Source of the DNA: Saprospiraceae bacterium
GTDB lineage: Bacteria; Bacteroidota; Bacteroidia; Chitinophagales; Saprospiraceae
Direction: 5' to 3'
DNA: 64,000 bases
Assembly (NCBI GenBank): GCA_016714445.1
Contig: JADJNF010000001.1
Location: 806,001 to 870,000, forward strand
The position numbers were made by a program, and so were the translations under genes. Shown here piece after piece: positions 45,095 through 54,034 of this stretch (positions within the stretch are counted from its first letter, which is position 1; the number at the start of each line of letters is the position of its first letter). Below the pieces are notes generated by a model. That model ran no database searches and had not been told where the DNA came from. It saw nothing but the letters and a program-made list of their open reading frames with translations.

Positions 45095-46003
45095 ATGAAC
45101 AGATTAAAATTTCTAATCATTTGCCTGCTTGTATTTATTTCATATAAATCAGGCAGTCAATCCATAACTACTTTACGTGATAAAATAGAAAATATCATTC
45201 AGACGAAAAATGTGATAGCAGGCGTTTCCATTTTCGGTAATGATGGTAAAGATACATTGTCTTTTTTGGGAGATACACATTTTCCAATGCAAAGTGTATT
45301 TAAGTTTCATATCGGAATAGTCATGTTATCCAATATTGATAAGGGCAAGTTTTCGCTGGACCAAAAAGTTTATTTAAACGAATCAGATCTTTTACCAGGA
45401 CTTTGGAGTCCTATACGCGAAAAATATCCGGATGGTGTTTTGCTCACCATTGCAGAAATATTGGAATATACCATTTCTCAAAGTGACAATGCGGGCTGTG
45501 ACGCTCTGCTAAGGCTTCTTGGCGGGCCTCAAAAAGTAGAAGATTTTTTTATCAAAGCAGGATTTAAAGACATCTCTATAAAAATTAATGAAGAAGTGAT
45601 GCAAAACAATTGGGATTTACAGTTTCAGAACTGGACAACACCCAAAGAAGCCAATCGGGTATTGATGGCATATTTTAACTATTCAAAAGGTTTACTCTCT
45701 CAAAATAGCTATGATTTTATGTGGAAAATAATGAAGGAAACGTCCACGGGCAAAAACAGACTGAAAGGAAAATTACCGTTGGGAACCATGGTTGCTCATA
45801 AAACCGGTTGGTCAGGTACGCATAAAACTACCGGAATCACCGCTGCTGTGAATGATATCGGTATTGTTTTTCTGCCAGATGGCCGATACTTTTTTATCAG
45901 CGTTTTTATCACCGATTCAAAAGAAAATGATCAGGTCAATGAACAAATTATTGCAGACATAGCAAAAGAAGCCTGGGATTACTTCAATAACCTTAAAAAA
46001 TAA
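45095..46003 (+). CDS. bla: Class A serine beta-lactamase, Bacteroidota (A2-like) type
   Basis: A 302-residue precursor with signal peptide (1-22). All catalytic elements are present: active-site S67-V-F-K70 (PMQSVFKF), S130-D-N (SQSDNAGCD), the omega-loop Glu at 166/167 (INEEVMQNNW) and K236-T-G (VAHKTGWSG). SDNAGCDALLRLLGG and the insertion-rich features resemble the CblA/CepA/PER/VEB branch (subclass A2), several of which are extended-spectrum. The exact substrate range cannot be read. Transcribed alone, preceded by a large palindrome. No AmpR- or BlaR-type regulator is adjacent. Confidence 0.93.
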   Translation: MNRLKFLIICLLVFISYKSGSQSITTLRDKIENIIQTKNVIAGVSIFGNDGKDTLSFLGDTHFPMQSVFKFHIGIVMLSNIDKGKFSLDQKVYLNESDLLPGLWSPIREKYPDGVLLTIAEILEYTISQSDNAGCDALLRLLGGPQKVEDFFIKAGFKDISIKINEEVMQNNWDLQFQNWTTPKEANRVLMAYFNYSKGLLSQNSYDFMWKIMKETSTGKNRLKGKLPLGTMVAHKTGWSGTHKTTGITAAVNDIGIVFLPDGRYFFISVFITDSKENDQVNEQIIADIAKEAWDYFNNLKK

Positions 46004-46083
46004 AGAGGCTTGAGATGATTTGTGCAGGAATATAGCAAGAAAAGTAGTGTTATGTGTCAAATCCCATATGTTGGTTTTTTAAA

Positions 46084-46278
46084 TCACTCCATCCAGCCAA
46101 CTTTTTTTCTCCAATCGTCCATTTGCTGTTTTCGTTTGTGCAGATCTCTTGGTGATGTTTGATTTTCAGTTTGTACCCGATGTCTGATCACATCAGTTTG
46201 TTCTTGCAAGGTATTTAGCCCGATAGAGTTTCGTCTCTGGTTTACTTTTTTCAGATCATCAAAGGCATTTGGATTCAT
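46084..46278 (-). CDS. DUF6624-like protein, C-terminal fragment (frameshifted)
   Basis: A 64-residue open frame starting at an internal ATG. Its beginning (NPNAFDDLKKVNQRRNSIGL) fits the end of DUF6624-type proteins, where the GTQ motif is followed by a D...V..RR..VGL segment. It is out of frame with the upstream piece by one base. The four-base overlap (ATGA) with the upstream fragment is therefore probably accidental. The C-terminal 30 residues are charged and of unknown role. Confidence 0.6.
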   Translation of the reverse strand: MNPNAFDDLKKVNQRRNSIGLNTLQEQTDVIRHRVQTENQTSPRDLHKRKQQMDDWRKKVGWME

Positions 46279-46667
46279 AGTTCCCGTGTCATCCCAATCA
46301 ACTGGGTACCAAATATTTGGTTTTTGCCTTCCAATACAGCTATTCTGTCAGCCAAATATGCCAGGTGCAAAGGGTCTGCTTTTTTTTCTGCAACTGCTTT
46401 TTTTAATAGTTCCTGACACATTTTCATAAAGTCAGGTAGCCCTATAGCATGCTGTATCACTAGCCACGCTGCTTCAGAAGCTTCTTTACCTACTTTGTTG
46501 ATATCCGGATATCCAATTTGATCTATAATGTCTTTTAATTCTTCTGCATTAAGGTTATGCATTTCTTCCATTTCTTCATGATATCCTTCGTCCATCAGTC
46601 CTTTCTGAATAAGATCATTCCTAAGAGTCAGGTCTTTATTTCTAAGGTCTATGATTTTTTTTTGCAA
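46275..46667 (-). CDS. DUF6624-like protein, N-terminal fragment (frameshifted)
   Basis: A 130-residue piece with the family core: GYPDINKVGKEASEAAWLVI, QHAIGLPDFMKMCQELLKKA, LAYLADRIAVLEGKNQIFGTQ. After GTQLI the frame goes to GMTREL and stops. Reading one extra base near 46293-46298 instead gives LIWDDTGTMNPNAFDD and continues into the C-terminal fragment. The function of DUF6624 is unknown. No signal peptide, probably cytoplasmic. The whole gene would be 46084-46667. Confidence 0.7.
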   Translation of the reverse strand: MQKKIIDLRNKDLTLRNDLIQKGLMDEGYHEEMEEMHNLNAEELKDIIDQIGYPDINKVGKEASEAAWLVIQHAIGLPDFMKMCQELLKKAVAEKKADPLHLAYLADRIAVLEGKNQIFGTQLIGMTREL

Positions 46668-47115
46668 TACTTTTATAGTTCATTGAAAAAAATTAAGGAA
46701 ATAATATGTGTGGTGTTTCCTTAAACCTAAGTATTTTCAAAACTGATTTTGCTTGAAGTTATTTTGAAGTTTTTGTCTTTTCGAATTTGTTTAAATCCAA
46801 ATAAATGAAACCCCAGATTTAATTTGTCAAATTAGTATTTTCAAAAATTTGAGTCTAAAAAAGAAGTTTCTCAGTCGCCAAAGCTTCTTCGATATGACTT
46901 AGGATTAGAGTTTAAGTGGGGAAGAAAAATTATTTAATTCAAATATGACAAAGTACAACTACTCAGGCATATGCCGTTTTTAAGTGATTTTATATTTATA
47001 CTACGGATTACATCCGAGGCTATTTAGTCCGTTGGATATTTTCCTACGGACTGAATATTTCACATCTTTCGGGGTTATACCTGAGTAGTTACGAAGTTAT
47101 TTACATTTTATGAAG
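46668..47115. other. 450-bp intergenic region
   Basis: A/T-rich gap between two minus-strand genes. No credible gene. Its right half holds the palindromic element at 46957-47090. Confidence 0.55.
46957..47090. repeat. 134-bp palindromic element
   Basis: Outer arms AACTACTCAGGCATA (46957-46971) and TATACCTGAGTAGTT (47076-47090) are complementary at 14 of 15 positions. Inside, AGTCCGT ... ACGGACT forms a second 7-bp stem with flanking TATT/AATA pairs. It ends 26 bp after the stop codon of the M1 peptidase fragment on the minus strand, so it may act as a 3' hairpin or be a MITE-like insertion. Confidence 0.5.
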
Positions 47116-48012
47116 TTAATGAATAAATGAATCCTCCTCAACAAAACAATTTGTCTGTTCAAATAAATCAGTTACTACATTTTTTAATGAATCTGGGGTC
47201 ACATCCATTACAAAATACATGAAGTCTAGTGAGGTCGCGTAACGATTTTGTTTTGGAGGATTTTGGAAGGATCGCCAATCATACAGGAAATGCTTCAGTG
47301 CGTGGTTGACATTTTTTTCACCAATTAGTTCTTGTAATTTATACATCACCAATGCTCCTTTGTTATAATAAATGTGACTTTCATTTTCTACCAAAACCAA
47401 TGGCAACTCTTCCTTTTTCGACTCTAAGGTGGCTTCCCGGTATTCATCCCATTGTAGTTTTAAAAATTGTTGAACTTTTGCCTCAGGATATTTCTCTTTA
47501 AATACCATCAACGCTGAATACTGCGCCAGCGTTTCCAGTATCATATTTTGACCCTGGACATTTGCCGCTTCAAGTTGCAGTCCCCACCATTGATGAGCCA
47601 CTTCATGAGCCGTGATAAAAAATGCCATATCCACATCTTTTTTATCATCAATGTCCATCATAAAACCAATGGCTTCTGAAAATGGAATGATACCCGGAAG
47701 AGATTGAGCGAATGTTCTATATCGTGGAAACTCCACAATACGGATGTGTTTGTATTGATACGGACTGAAATGAGTGCTGTAATAATCCAGGGACATTTTC
47801 ATAGATTCCATCATCCGTTTTAGGTTGTATTCATGTCCTTTTTGGTAATAAATTTCCAGGTCTACTACAGCATCAATAGCATTTCCGGTAGGTATACAGG
47901 TATCTTTCATCACTTCATAGCGTGCTGATACTACCGGGTAAAAGTGAATAATGCGTTGATTGGTTTTGTAATAAAAATAGTTGCGACCATCCTTAGTCCA
48001 TTTTCTTATCAA
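47116..48012 (-). CDS. M1-family aminopeptidase domain, C-terminal fragment of an ABC-permease/peptidase fusion
   Basis: A 298-residue fragment with a gluzincin active site: HEVAHQWWG (zinc His, His and general base Glu, about 139-147) and the third ligand Glu in MILETLAQYSALMVFK about 20 residues on. YYNKGALVMYKLQELIGE and LKHFLYDWRSFQNPP are typical M1 late segments. The start codon is an in-frame TTG inside the gene, not a true initiator. The protein begins in the preceding fragment (48024-50411), and a one-base indel near 48024-48031 separates them. The peptidase domain would face the periplasm. Confidence 0.8.
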   Translation of the reverse strand: MIRKWTKDGRNYFYYKTNQRIIHFYPVVSARYEVMKDTCIPTGNAIDAVVDLEIYYQKGHEYNLKRMMESMKMSLDYYSTHFSPYQYKHIRIVEFPRYRTFAQSLPGIIPFSEAIGFMMDIDDKKDVDMAFFITAHEVAHQWWGLQLEAANVQGQNMILETLAQYSALMVFKEKYPEAKVQQFLKLQWDEYREATLESKKEELPLVLVENESHIYYNKGALVMYKLQELIGEKNVNHALKHFLYDWRSFQNPPKQNRYATSLDFMYFVMDVTPDSLKNVVTDLFEQTNCFVEEDSFIH

Positions 48013-48023
48013 ATCGCCGGTGG

Positions 48024-50411
48024 TTAAAGCTGTTTGTAGGAGTCAGTACCAATAATCATTTGCAAGTTGACACCATCTGAATCGCTTCCGTTGCGTGCAT
48101 TGCTCCATTCTTTTATATCATCCCGTTTGGCTTTTGATACTCTAGGAGACAGACCAAAATCTTTCCGATCCTCTTCATCCTGAAGTTCATATTTTTTTTG
48201 GTACCCAAATCCCGGGAGTGTAGGGTTGTCAAAAAAAGTACCATTGTTAACCACGTCCGTTTCTGAACCATGTATATCGAATCCGTTCTGCACCAAAGTT
48301 TGCCTGAAGAAGATGCGCAAGGTATCCCCGGGGGATAAGGATTGGCTTAGTTCATAAATGATATAGTGGTATTTCTGATACTTATGGTTGACAGTCACAG
48401 AACGATCAAATGTCACGTCAGATAATATTACTTTTGAATCTATCCTTTTTTGCAGGTGAATGTCACAGATCGGATATTGGGATGTATTGATCACAACATA
48501 TTGACAGGATATGTCATATGCTCTTTTTGATGGGTAAAGCTCGATATTCAGTTGTACATCAACGATTTTGGGTTGAGGTATGTATTCAAACTGTTTCAGG
48601 GCTTTTTCATAGCCAGCTCTGAAATTATTTTCTTCTCCTTTCGTATGGTATTCATTCAGTATGTGGCTATTGTAAAAAATATATGTTCCCGTGCCGATAA
48701 ATAAGCTTAAACCCGTCATACAAAATATTGCCATTGGTTTACTTATTTGGTTTATCCCTCTCTTCAATCGTTTTTTCCACCCTGCTTCTACACCATTTTC
48801 CATCAGAATACCGGTCAGGATCAACAGAAGCATACTAAAAAAAAACCAATACATTTTCACCCAGAGATAAGCGGTCAGAAAGTGTCCATATCCATTCATA
48901 TCTGAATATCCGGCTAACGAATGTCCTCCAAAATTGAGTAAAACATGCTCCAAGCCAAATGTACTTATGACTACATTGATGACAACGAAAGAGATGGTGG
49001 CGAGTATGGCCAAAAACTTGTTCCGGATAAGTGCCTGAAAAAACATTGTTACACTGGTATACAAGGCCAGATACGGGAATATTTCTACAAAAAATCCAAA
49101 AAAATAGACTTTCAATTCGTAGTTGTAGAAACTGTTAAAAGTCTGAAACAGTACACCTGCAATAATGAGAGAAAACATGATTATGGCATAAAGGATAAGT
49201 AATCCCAGGTATCTGCTGCTGACATTGACAAAACTATTCAATGGTGTGGTATCACAAATGGGATTAAGCTTCACTTCTCGTTCTTTCCACATGATTTCAC
49301 CAGAATAAAAGACTACTACGGTCATAAAAAAGTAATACGTCAATTCCTGCAATTCTTCCATAATCAGGTAGGTGGCAGGATAACTATTAACGCCATGTAC
49401 TGTACCTAAACTCACTGAATTGACCAGAATAATAATATAACAACAGATAATGAGCGCCCAAAAGGAGGTGAGTTTCATGATGGATTTGCTGTGAAACAAG
49501 GCATTAAGCAGCAGCTGGACGAACTGTGCTCTGATATAATACACAGGCATAACCATGGGTAAAATTTTGTGAGAGCGATCAGTTGAATGTGGCACAGTCT
49601 GTTTGTTCTTGTTAAAAGAAATCTTATCGGTTACAACAATCATTTGAAACTTTAAATAGCCTAACACCAAAGCAATAAGTGCCACTGTGATCCAAAAAAT
49701 TTTGTTATACAGGATAATACCAAACATGGGGATCAACCGCGTATTCCTGACGTCCACGGTCCAATCTTTACTTACTTTGGATAATGTGCTTAGCGAAAAG
49801 GGATCCAGTAAAGCCTGAAGCGATTCATTGGTGATTCCTTTGGTCAACAAAAACACAACAAATAAAATCAATCCCTGTGTATACACTACCATCAGTTTTT
49901 TGCTGAGTGCACCGGATATAAAAAACACAGAGGCACCAAAAAATAAAACAGGTAAAGCCACCCAGAGAAAGGGTTGCAGATAGTAGAGCCCATTAAATGG
50001 CAAATATTCCTGAGGATCAGTCCATGGCATACTTTCTCCCAACATCATTCCCCATAGGACACTACTGAAAACAATGATGAGTACAACAAATGAACCCAGA
50101 AAACGACCCAATAAAAAATCTTTTTTGGAGACAGGGTTGACGTAAATCAGAGATGTCATGTCGTGCTGCACATCGCGTAAAATCGGGATTCCCATCATCA
50201 TAGAAACAATGACCATGGACAATCCTGTGATTGCACCCATGGTTTTTGCAATGACTAAAGGGGAGTTTTTTTTGACCAGTCCTAGTTCAATTCCCTGAAA
50301 AATGAATTCTACGCCAAATAAGGAGAACAGAAACAAAAAAAGAAAAAAGAGATACGTTTCAGGCCGCTTTAATCTGTATTTTATTTCAAATGTAAAAATT
50401 TCATACCACAT
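48024..50411 (-). CDS. ABC transporter permease with start of M1 peptidase domain, N-terminal fragment
   Basis: A 795-residue fragment with about twelve membrane helices (e.g. YLFFLFLFLFSLFGVEFIF near the start, FVVLIIVFSSVLWGMMLG, IFPYLALYTSVTMFFQALIR) in two ABC-2-type halves. It is followed by a soluble beta-rich region (about 600-795, VDVQLNIELYPSKRAYDISC) that is the N-terminal domain of an M1 aminopeptidase. Bacteroidota have fused proteins of about 1100-1200 residues with exactly this order. The frame ends at GTDSYKQL, and one added base restores QALTTGDLIRKW and the rest of the peptidase. The ABC ATPase gene ends 12 bp upstream. Confidence 0.82.
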   Translation of the reverse strand: MWYEIFTFEIKYRLKRPETYLFFLFLFLFSLFGVEFIFQGIELGLVKKNSPLVIAKTMGAITGLSMVIVSMMMGIPILRDVQHDMTSLIYVNPVSKKDFLLGRFLGSFVVLIIVFSSVLWGMMLGESMPWTDPQEYLPFNGLYYLQPFLWVALPVLFFGASVFFISGALSKKLMVVYTQGLILFVVFLLTKGITNESLQALLDPFSLSTLSKVSKDWTVDVRNTRLIPMFGIILYNKIFWITVALIALVLGYLKFQMIVVTDKISFNKNKQTVPHSTDRSHKILPMVMPVYYIRAQFVQLLLNALFHSKSIMKLTSFWALIICCYIIILVNSVSLGTVHGVNSYPATYLIMEELQELTYYFFMTVVVFYSGEIMWKEREVKLNPICDTTPLNSFVNVSSRYLGLLILYAIIMFSLIIAGVLFQTFNSFYNYELKVYFFGFFVEIFPYLALYTSVTMFFQALIRNKFLAILATISFVVINVVISTFGLEHVLLNFGGHSLAGYSDMNGYGHFLTAYLWVKMYWFFFSMLLLILTGILMENGVEAGWKKRLKRGINQISKPMAIFCMTGLSLFIGTGTYIFYNSHILNEYHTKGEENNFRAGYEKALKQFEYIPQPKIVDVQLNIELYPSKRAYDISCQYVVINTSQYPICDIHLQKRIDSKVILSDVTFDRSVTVNHKYQKYHYIIYELSQSLSPGDTLRIFFRQTLVQNGFDIHGSETDVVNNGTFFDNPTLPGFGYQKKYELQDEEDRKDFGLSPRVSKAKRDDIKEWSNARNGSDSDGVNLQMIIGTDSYKQL

Positions 50412-50423
50412 GATATCGTGAGA

Positions 50424-51296
50424 TTAATCGTTAACAATAGCGGACATATACACATCTTCCAGATTGGCTTTGATTGGAGTAAAATCTGATCCGGGATGGG
50501 TTTCACTTATCACATGGATCATTTGTTTGCCTAAATAAAACCGGTCACTAATGACCTGATATTCTTTTTTATATTGATCCAGTTCGTTTTTATATATTGT
50601 CTTTTCATACAACATGCCCTGAAGGTTCTCTATGATCTGAATGGGATTCCCCCGAATGATCACTTCCCCTTTGTTCATTATAGCCATCCGGGTGCATAAT
50701 TGTTTTACATCTTCTACTATATGCGTTGAGAGAATCACGATGGTGTCCTCCCCCACCTCACTAAGCAGATTGTAAAAGCGGTTTCGTTCGATCGGGTCAA
50801 GTCCTGCAGTGGGTTCATCTACGATCAAAAGCTTTGGGTTGTTCAATAATGCCTGAGCAATACCAAACCGCTGTTTCATACCTCCGGAAAACCCGCCCAA
50901 CTTCTGTTTTCGCACTTCATACAGATTTACTTTATTAAGCAGAGCATCTACCATGTCTTTGCGTTCTGACCGGTGAATGATTCCTTTTAATACAGCCAGG
51001 TGATGCAACAGCATCTCTGAAGATATGGTGGGGTAAACACCAAATTGTTGGGGCAAATAACCAAGTACTTTTTTAAGTTCATTGGGGTGGGCTAAAATAT
51101 TGAGATTTCCCCATTGAATACTTCCTGAATCCGGTTCCTGTAGAGTGGCTATAGACCGCATAAGAGTAGATTTGCCAGCTCCATTTGGTCCAAGAAGCCC
51201 AAACATACCTTTGGGTATTTGTAAAGATACATTTTGCAGGGATTTTACACCGTTTTTATAGGTTTTTGAAAGGTCAGAAATGATCAGATCGTGCAT
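50424..51296 (-). CDS. ABC transporter ATP-binding protein
   Basis: A 290-residue ATPase with Walker A GLLGPNGAGKSTLMRS (about 33-48), Q-loop YLPQQFGVYP, signature GGFSGGMKQRFGIAQALL and Walker B LLIVDEPTAGLDP, then the H-loop STHIVED. It is CcmA/NatA-like, the group used by ABC-2 exporters. It lies 12 bp upstream of the permease/M1 gene, so the two form one exporter with a peptidase attached. It diverges from the LytS/LytTR genes, a common arrangement in which the two-component pair controls the exporter (inference). Confidence 0.93.
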   Translation of the reverse strand: MHDLIISDLSKTYKNGVKSLQNVSLQIPKGMFGLLGPNGAGKSTLMRSIATLQEPDSGSIQWGNLNILAHPNELKKVLGYLPQQFGVYPTISSEMLLHHLAVLKGIIHRSERKDMVDALLNKVNLYEVRKQKLGGFSGGMKQRFGIAQALLNNPKLLIVDEPTAGLDPIERNRFYNLLSEVGEDTIVILSTHIVEDVKQLCTRMAIMNKGEVIIRGNPIQIIENLQGMLYEKTIYKNELDQYKKEYQVISDRFYLGKQMIHVISETHPGSDFTPIKANLEDVYMSAIVND

Positions 51297-51449
51297 GAGT
51301 TATTGAATTTTGACCCAATGTTAGGGTGGTTGCAGAAGATAAAAAAACATAGGGGACGGATCGCTGAAGTTCAGGGTCCGAAGACTCACCCGGCGTGTCG
51401 TGGGTCACCGGTAACTGTTTAATGTATTTCTATCACTATAACTGGTGCG

Positions 51450-51484
51450 TTTGTCACAAGAGGTCGATGCATCATGTATTTTTG
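51450..51484 (+). promoter_or_regulatory. Candidate promoter of the LytS/LytTR genes
   Basis: TTTG (51450-51453) and TATTTTTG (51477-51484) match the Bacteroidota -33 and -7 elements with 23 nt between them. The ATG follows 14 bp after the -7 element, giving a nearly leaderless message. Confidence 0.5.
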
Positions 51485-51498
51485 TGTAATTTTGCAGG

Positions 51499-51735
51499 AT
51501 GAACTTTATTCGAAATCGTCAGACTCATCGATCCTTTCAAATAATTTTGCCTTATATTCTTGTCGGGCTGGCTATTTTATTGGTAGTATTTAATGACTCC
51601 CTTGGAGACGAAGATGGATTTATAGTTTTTAGCCTGTTGTTTTTCACAGCTTTGACAATCTGGATGGTACGATGGTTAATTATTCAGATCAAATTTATTT
51701 TACGACTTAAAAAGGAAAAAAACAAGCTGAATTAA
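51499..51735 (+). CDS. LytS-type sensor histidine kinase, membrane fragment (frameshifted)
   Basis: A 78-residue fragment containing two membrane helices (about 17-33, ILPYILVGLAILLVVFN; about 43-65, VFSLLFFTALTIWMVRWLI) and then a charged linker LRLKKEKNKLN before a stop. One extra A in the A7 run at 51716-51722 would give KKEKKQAELMHLKSQ, which is the usual junction to the kinase core in the next frame. So this and the following piece are one gene of about 264 codons. Confidence 0.75.
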   Translation: MNFIRNRQTHRSFQIILPYILVGLAILLVVFNDSLGDEDGFIVFSLLFFTALTIWMVRWLIIQIKFILRLKKEKNKLN

Positions 51736-52292
51736 TGCATTTAAAAAGTCAGGTCAATCCGCACTTTTTTTTTAACACACTCAACAATCTGTACGGATTG
51801 GTAGAACAGGACACGGAAAAGGCGCAGCAGTTGATACTCAAACTTTCTGACATGATGAGATACAGTATCTATGAAGGACAAAACGAATGGGTGACATTAG
51901 AAGATGAAATTACCTATCTTGAGAATTATATGGATTTGCACCGAATGAGATATCATAAGACCATTGATATACGTTTTGATGTAGATGCAGAAGACCGGAG
52001 TATTAAAGTCATGCCTTTGCTATTTATCATTATGGTAGAAAATGCCTTTAAACATGGAGTAGAAAAACTCAGAAGTGGAGCATTCGTTCATATTGTTTTA
52101 AAGGCTACTACCAAAATTATAGAGTTTGATATAGAAAACAATTTTGATATCGAAGAGCCATGTAGCAGTAAAGGTATTGGTCTGAACAACCTGAAACAAA
52201 GATTGGAATTGGTGTATCATAACAGGCATGAGCTTGAAATTACAAACAAACCTGACGAAATATATACAATTCGTTTAAGCATTAGTTTATGA
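51735..52292 (+). CDS. LytS-type sensor histidine kinase, catalytic fragment
   Basis: A 185-residue piece with the His_kinase domain: LKSQVNPHFFFNTLNNLYGL (phospho-acceptor His in NPHF, about residue 9-11), MMRYSIYE, then the HATPase region with LLFIIMVENAFKHGV (N-box) and KGIGLNNLKQRLELVY (G-box). The ATG is internal in the restored gene. The product would phosphorylate the LytTR regulator, whose start overlaps this stop by four bases. Confidence 0.85.
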   Translation: MHLKSQVNPHFFFNTLNNLYGLVEQDTEKAQQLILKLSDMMRYSIYEGQNEWVTLEDEITYLENYMDLHRMRYHKTIDIRFDVDAEDRSIKVMPLLFIIMVENAFKHGVEKLRSGAFVHIVLKATTKIIEFDIENNFDIEEPCSSKGIGLNNLKQRLELVYHNRHELEITNKPDEIYTIRLSISL

Positions 52293-52993
52293 GTATAACA
52301 TATATCATAGTGGATGACGAATCGGTCGCACATGACATCATCAAAAAGTATTGTGCGATGTTGCCTGGTATGTTGTTGATGCAGGACTGTTACGATGCCA
52401 TTGAAGCGATAGAATATTTGCACAAAAATAGTGTCGATCTGATCTTTCTTGATTTGAATATGCCAAAACTGAATGGGTTTGAGTTTCTGAAAACACTTCC
52501 TCATCCACCTAAAGTAATCGTCACTACAGCATATAAAGAGTACGCACTGGAAGGCTATGAATTGAATATTGTGGATTACCTGTTAAAGCCATTTTCATTT
52601 GAGCGTTTTTTGAAGGCAGTAAATAAGACGTTTACGGATACTTCCAAACCTTCCAATTTCCCATCAAAAGATGTAAATGAAGTTGACCCGAAAAGTTTTT
52701 TTTTACGTACCAATAACAAACACATACAAATTGTGCCTGATGATGTTTTATTTGTAGAAGCCTCAGGTAATTATTGTAAAATTGTACTTAAAGAAGAAAC
52801 CATTACCGTAAGAGAAAAGTTTTCCTCCATCCTGGATTACATACCATCTGATGGTTTAGTTCAGGTACACCGTTCATTTATTGTAGCCAGGAAACACATC
52901 AGGAACATAGAAGGAAATCAGATTGGTATAGGTAATTATACGGTACCCATAGGGAAATTATTTAAGGCAGCCATAGATCGTCTCTTAAAATAA
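52289..52993 (+). CDS. LytTR-family response regulator
   Basis: A 234-residue regulator: receiver domain (1-about 120, IIVDDES acid pair, phospho-Asp in DLIFLDLNMPKLNG, T/K residues in VTTAYKEYALEGYE and DYLLKPFSFERF) and a C-terminal LytTR DNA-binding domain (about 135-234, FFLRTNNKHIQIVPDDVLFVEASGNY, VQVHRSFIVARKHI). It is translationally coupled to the kinase. Probable targets are the divergent ABC exporter genes (inference). Confidence 0.93.
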   Translation: MSITYIIVDDESVAHDIIKKYCAMLPGMLLMQDCYDAIEAIEYLHKNSVDLIFLDLNMPKLNGFEFLKTLPHPPKVIVTTAYKEYALEGYELNIVDYLLKPFSFERFLKAVNKTFTDTSKPSNFPSKDVNEVDPKSFFLRTNNKHIQIVPDDVLFVEASGNYCKIVLKEETITVREKFSSILDYIPSDGLVQVHRSFIVARKHIRNIEGNQIGIGNYTVPIGKLFKAAIDRLLK

Positions 52994-53077
52994 AATTCAA
53001 ACATAAAAGTCCTTCCACCATGTATAATCAAACTAATTTGCCCAATAATCTGAAGGCGATATGAGTCCTATAAAATG

Positions 53078-53644
53078 TCATTTTTCTGCCGGCTTATAAT
53101 AACATAATACGGCACCACCAACGAAGGATTTTGTTTTGATGAGGCTAAGATGGGTCTTTTCACTGATATTTTTAAATAGAGGTAAACCGCTTCCTGCTAT
53201 TACCGGATGAATACAGAGTTGAAATTCGTCTATTAAACCAAGGGTCATTGCTTCAATAATTAAACTTGGACTGCCAATAAAAATGTCTTTACCTGAATGT
53301 AGTTTAAGATCAGAAATTTCTTCTTTAAAGTCCTTATTTGCCAATCGGGCACTATCCCACCCTATACCAGTCTGGTCATCATTTTTCAACGTACGGGAAA
53401 ATACAATTTTGGGTGTACGGTCCATTATCGCTGCAAATTCATCCATGTCTTTGATTCCGCTGGGATTTTCCACAAGCGTTCGCCAGAATTCCATCAGTTG
53501 ATAGGTTATCCTTCCATATATCACAGTTTCAGCGTTCTTTAAAAGTTCACCATAGTGTTGGTGTATTTCTTCATCTGCATCCATTGATGTATGATCACAA
53601 TATCCGTCAAGTGTCATATTGATTGCAGCAATTAGTTTACCCAT
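53078..53644 (-). CDS. Dihydrofolate reductase family protein (RibD C-terminal-like)
   Basis: A 188-residue cytoplasmic protein of the RibD_C/DHFR superfamily: KLIAAINMTLDGYCDHTS, TVIYGRITYQLMEFW, IVFSRTLKND, DIFIGSPSLIIEAMTLGLID and LCIHPVIAGSGLPLF. It probably binds NAD(P)H, but the substrate is unknown. The family includes many stand-alone enzymes unrelated to folate. It lies 31 bp downstream of the DUF4287 gene on the same strand. Confidence 0.9.
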   Translation of the reverse strand: MGKLIAAINMTLDGYCDHTSMDADEEIHQHYGELLKNAETVIYGRITYQLMEFWRTLVENPSGIKDMDEFAAIMDRTPKIVFSRTLKNDDQTGIGWDSARLANKDFKEEISDLKLHSGKDIFIGSPSLIIEAMTLGLIDEFQLCIHPVIAGSGLPLFKNISEKTHLSLIKTKSFVGGAVLCYYKPAEK

Positions 53645-53675
53645 GCTTAATAATTTTGGTCGTCATTGAAATCGC

Positions 53676-53894
53676 TCATTCCGTCTTTCCTTTGAATGTA
53701 GCATAAATTGCCATAGCGTGTCCATGTCCTAATTCAAATTCTTCTTTTAGCCAATCGGTAATTTCTGTTGCTTTTATTTTAGGATTAAGTTTTCCATCAA
53801 TTATAAATGCTTTATTCTCCGCCATTTTTTTGAAGTCAGATGGAGATTTCCCGATTTTTGCTTTTATATTGTCAATGTATGCTTGAAATGACAT
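53676..53894 (-). CDS. DUF4287 domain protein
   Basis: A 72-residue protein matching DUF4287: YIDNIKAKIGKSPSDFKKMA, ATEITDWLKEEFELGHGHAM. Small helical protein of unknown function, often found with DUF5655. It may be co-transcribed with the DHFR-like gene. Confidence 0.85.
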   Translation of the reverse strand: MSFQAYIDNIKAKIGKSPSDFKKMAENKAFIIDGKLNPKIKATEITDWLKEEFELGHGHAMAIYATFKGKTE

Positions 53895-54034
53895 ATTTAT
53901 TTATTTTTTATTAATCATTTATTGAATTAATCGTAAGCAATATTATTTATCGTTTTAAAGTCTGTAGTTACAGGTTTAAGGTGTGCCAACTTATCCGCAA
54001 TAGCAACGTATAGTTCATTTGCATTTACTTGTCG

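Noticed and set aside
45095..46003. Calling the beta-lactamase a penicillin-binding protein or esterase
   Set aside because: All four class A elements (SxxK, SDN, omega-loop Glu, KTG) are in the right order and spacing, so the class A assignment is preferred.
46275..46278. Translational coupling (ATGA) between two small genes
   Set aside because: The two pieces together form one DUF6624-like protein once a base is added near 46295, so the overlap is an accident of the frame break.
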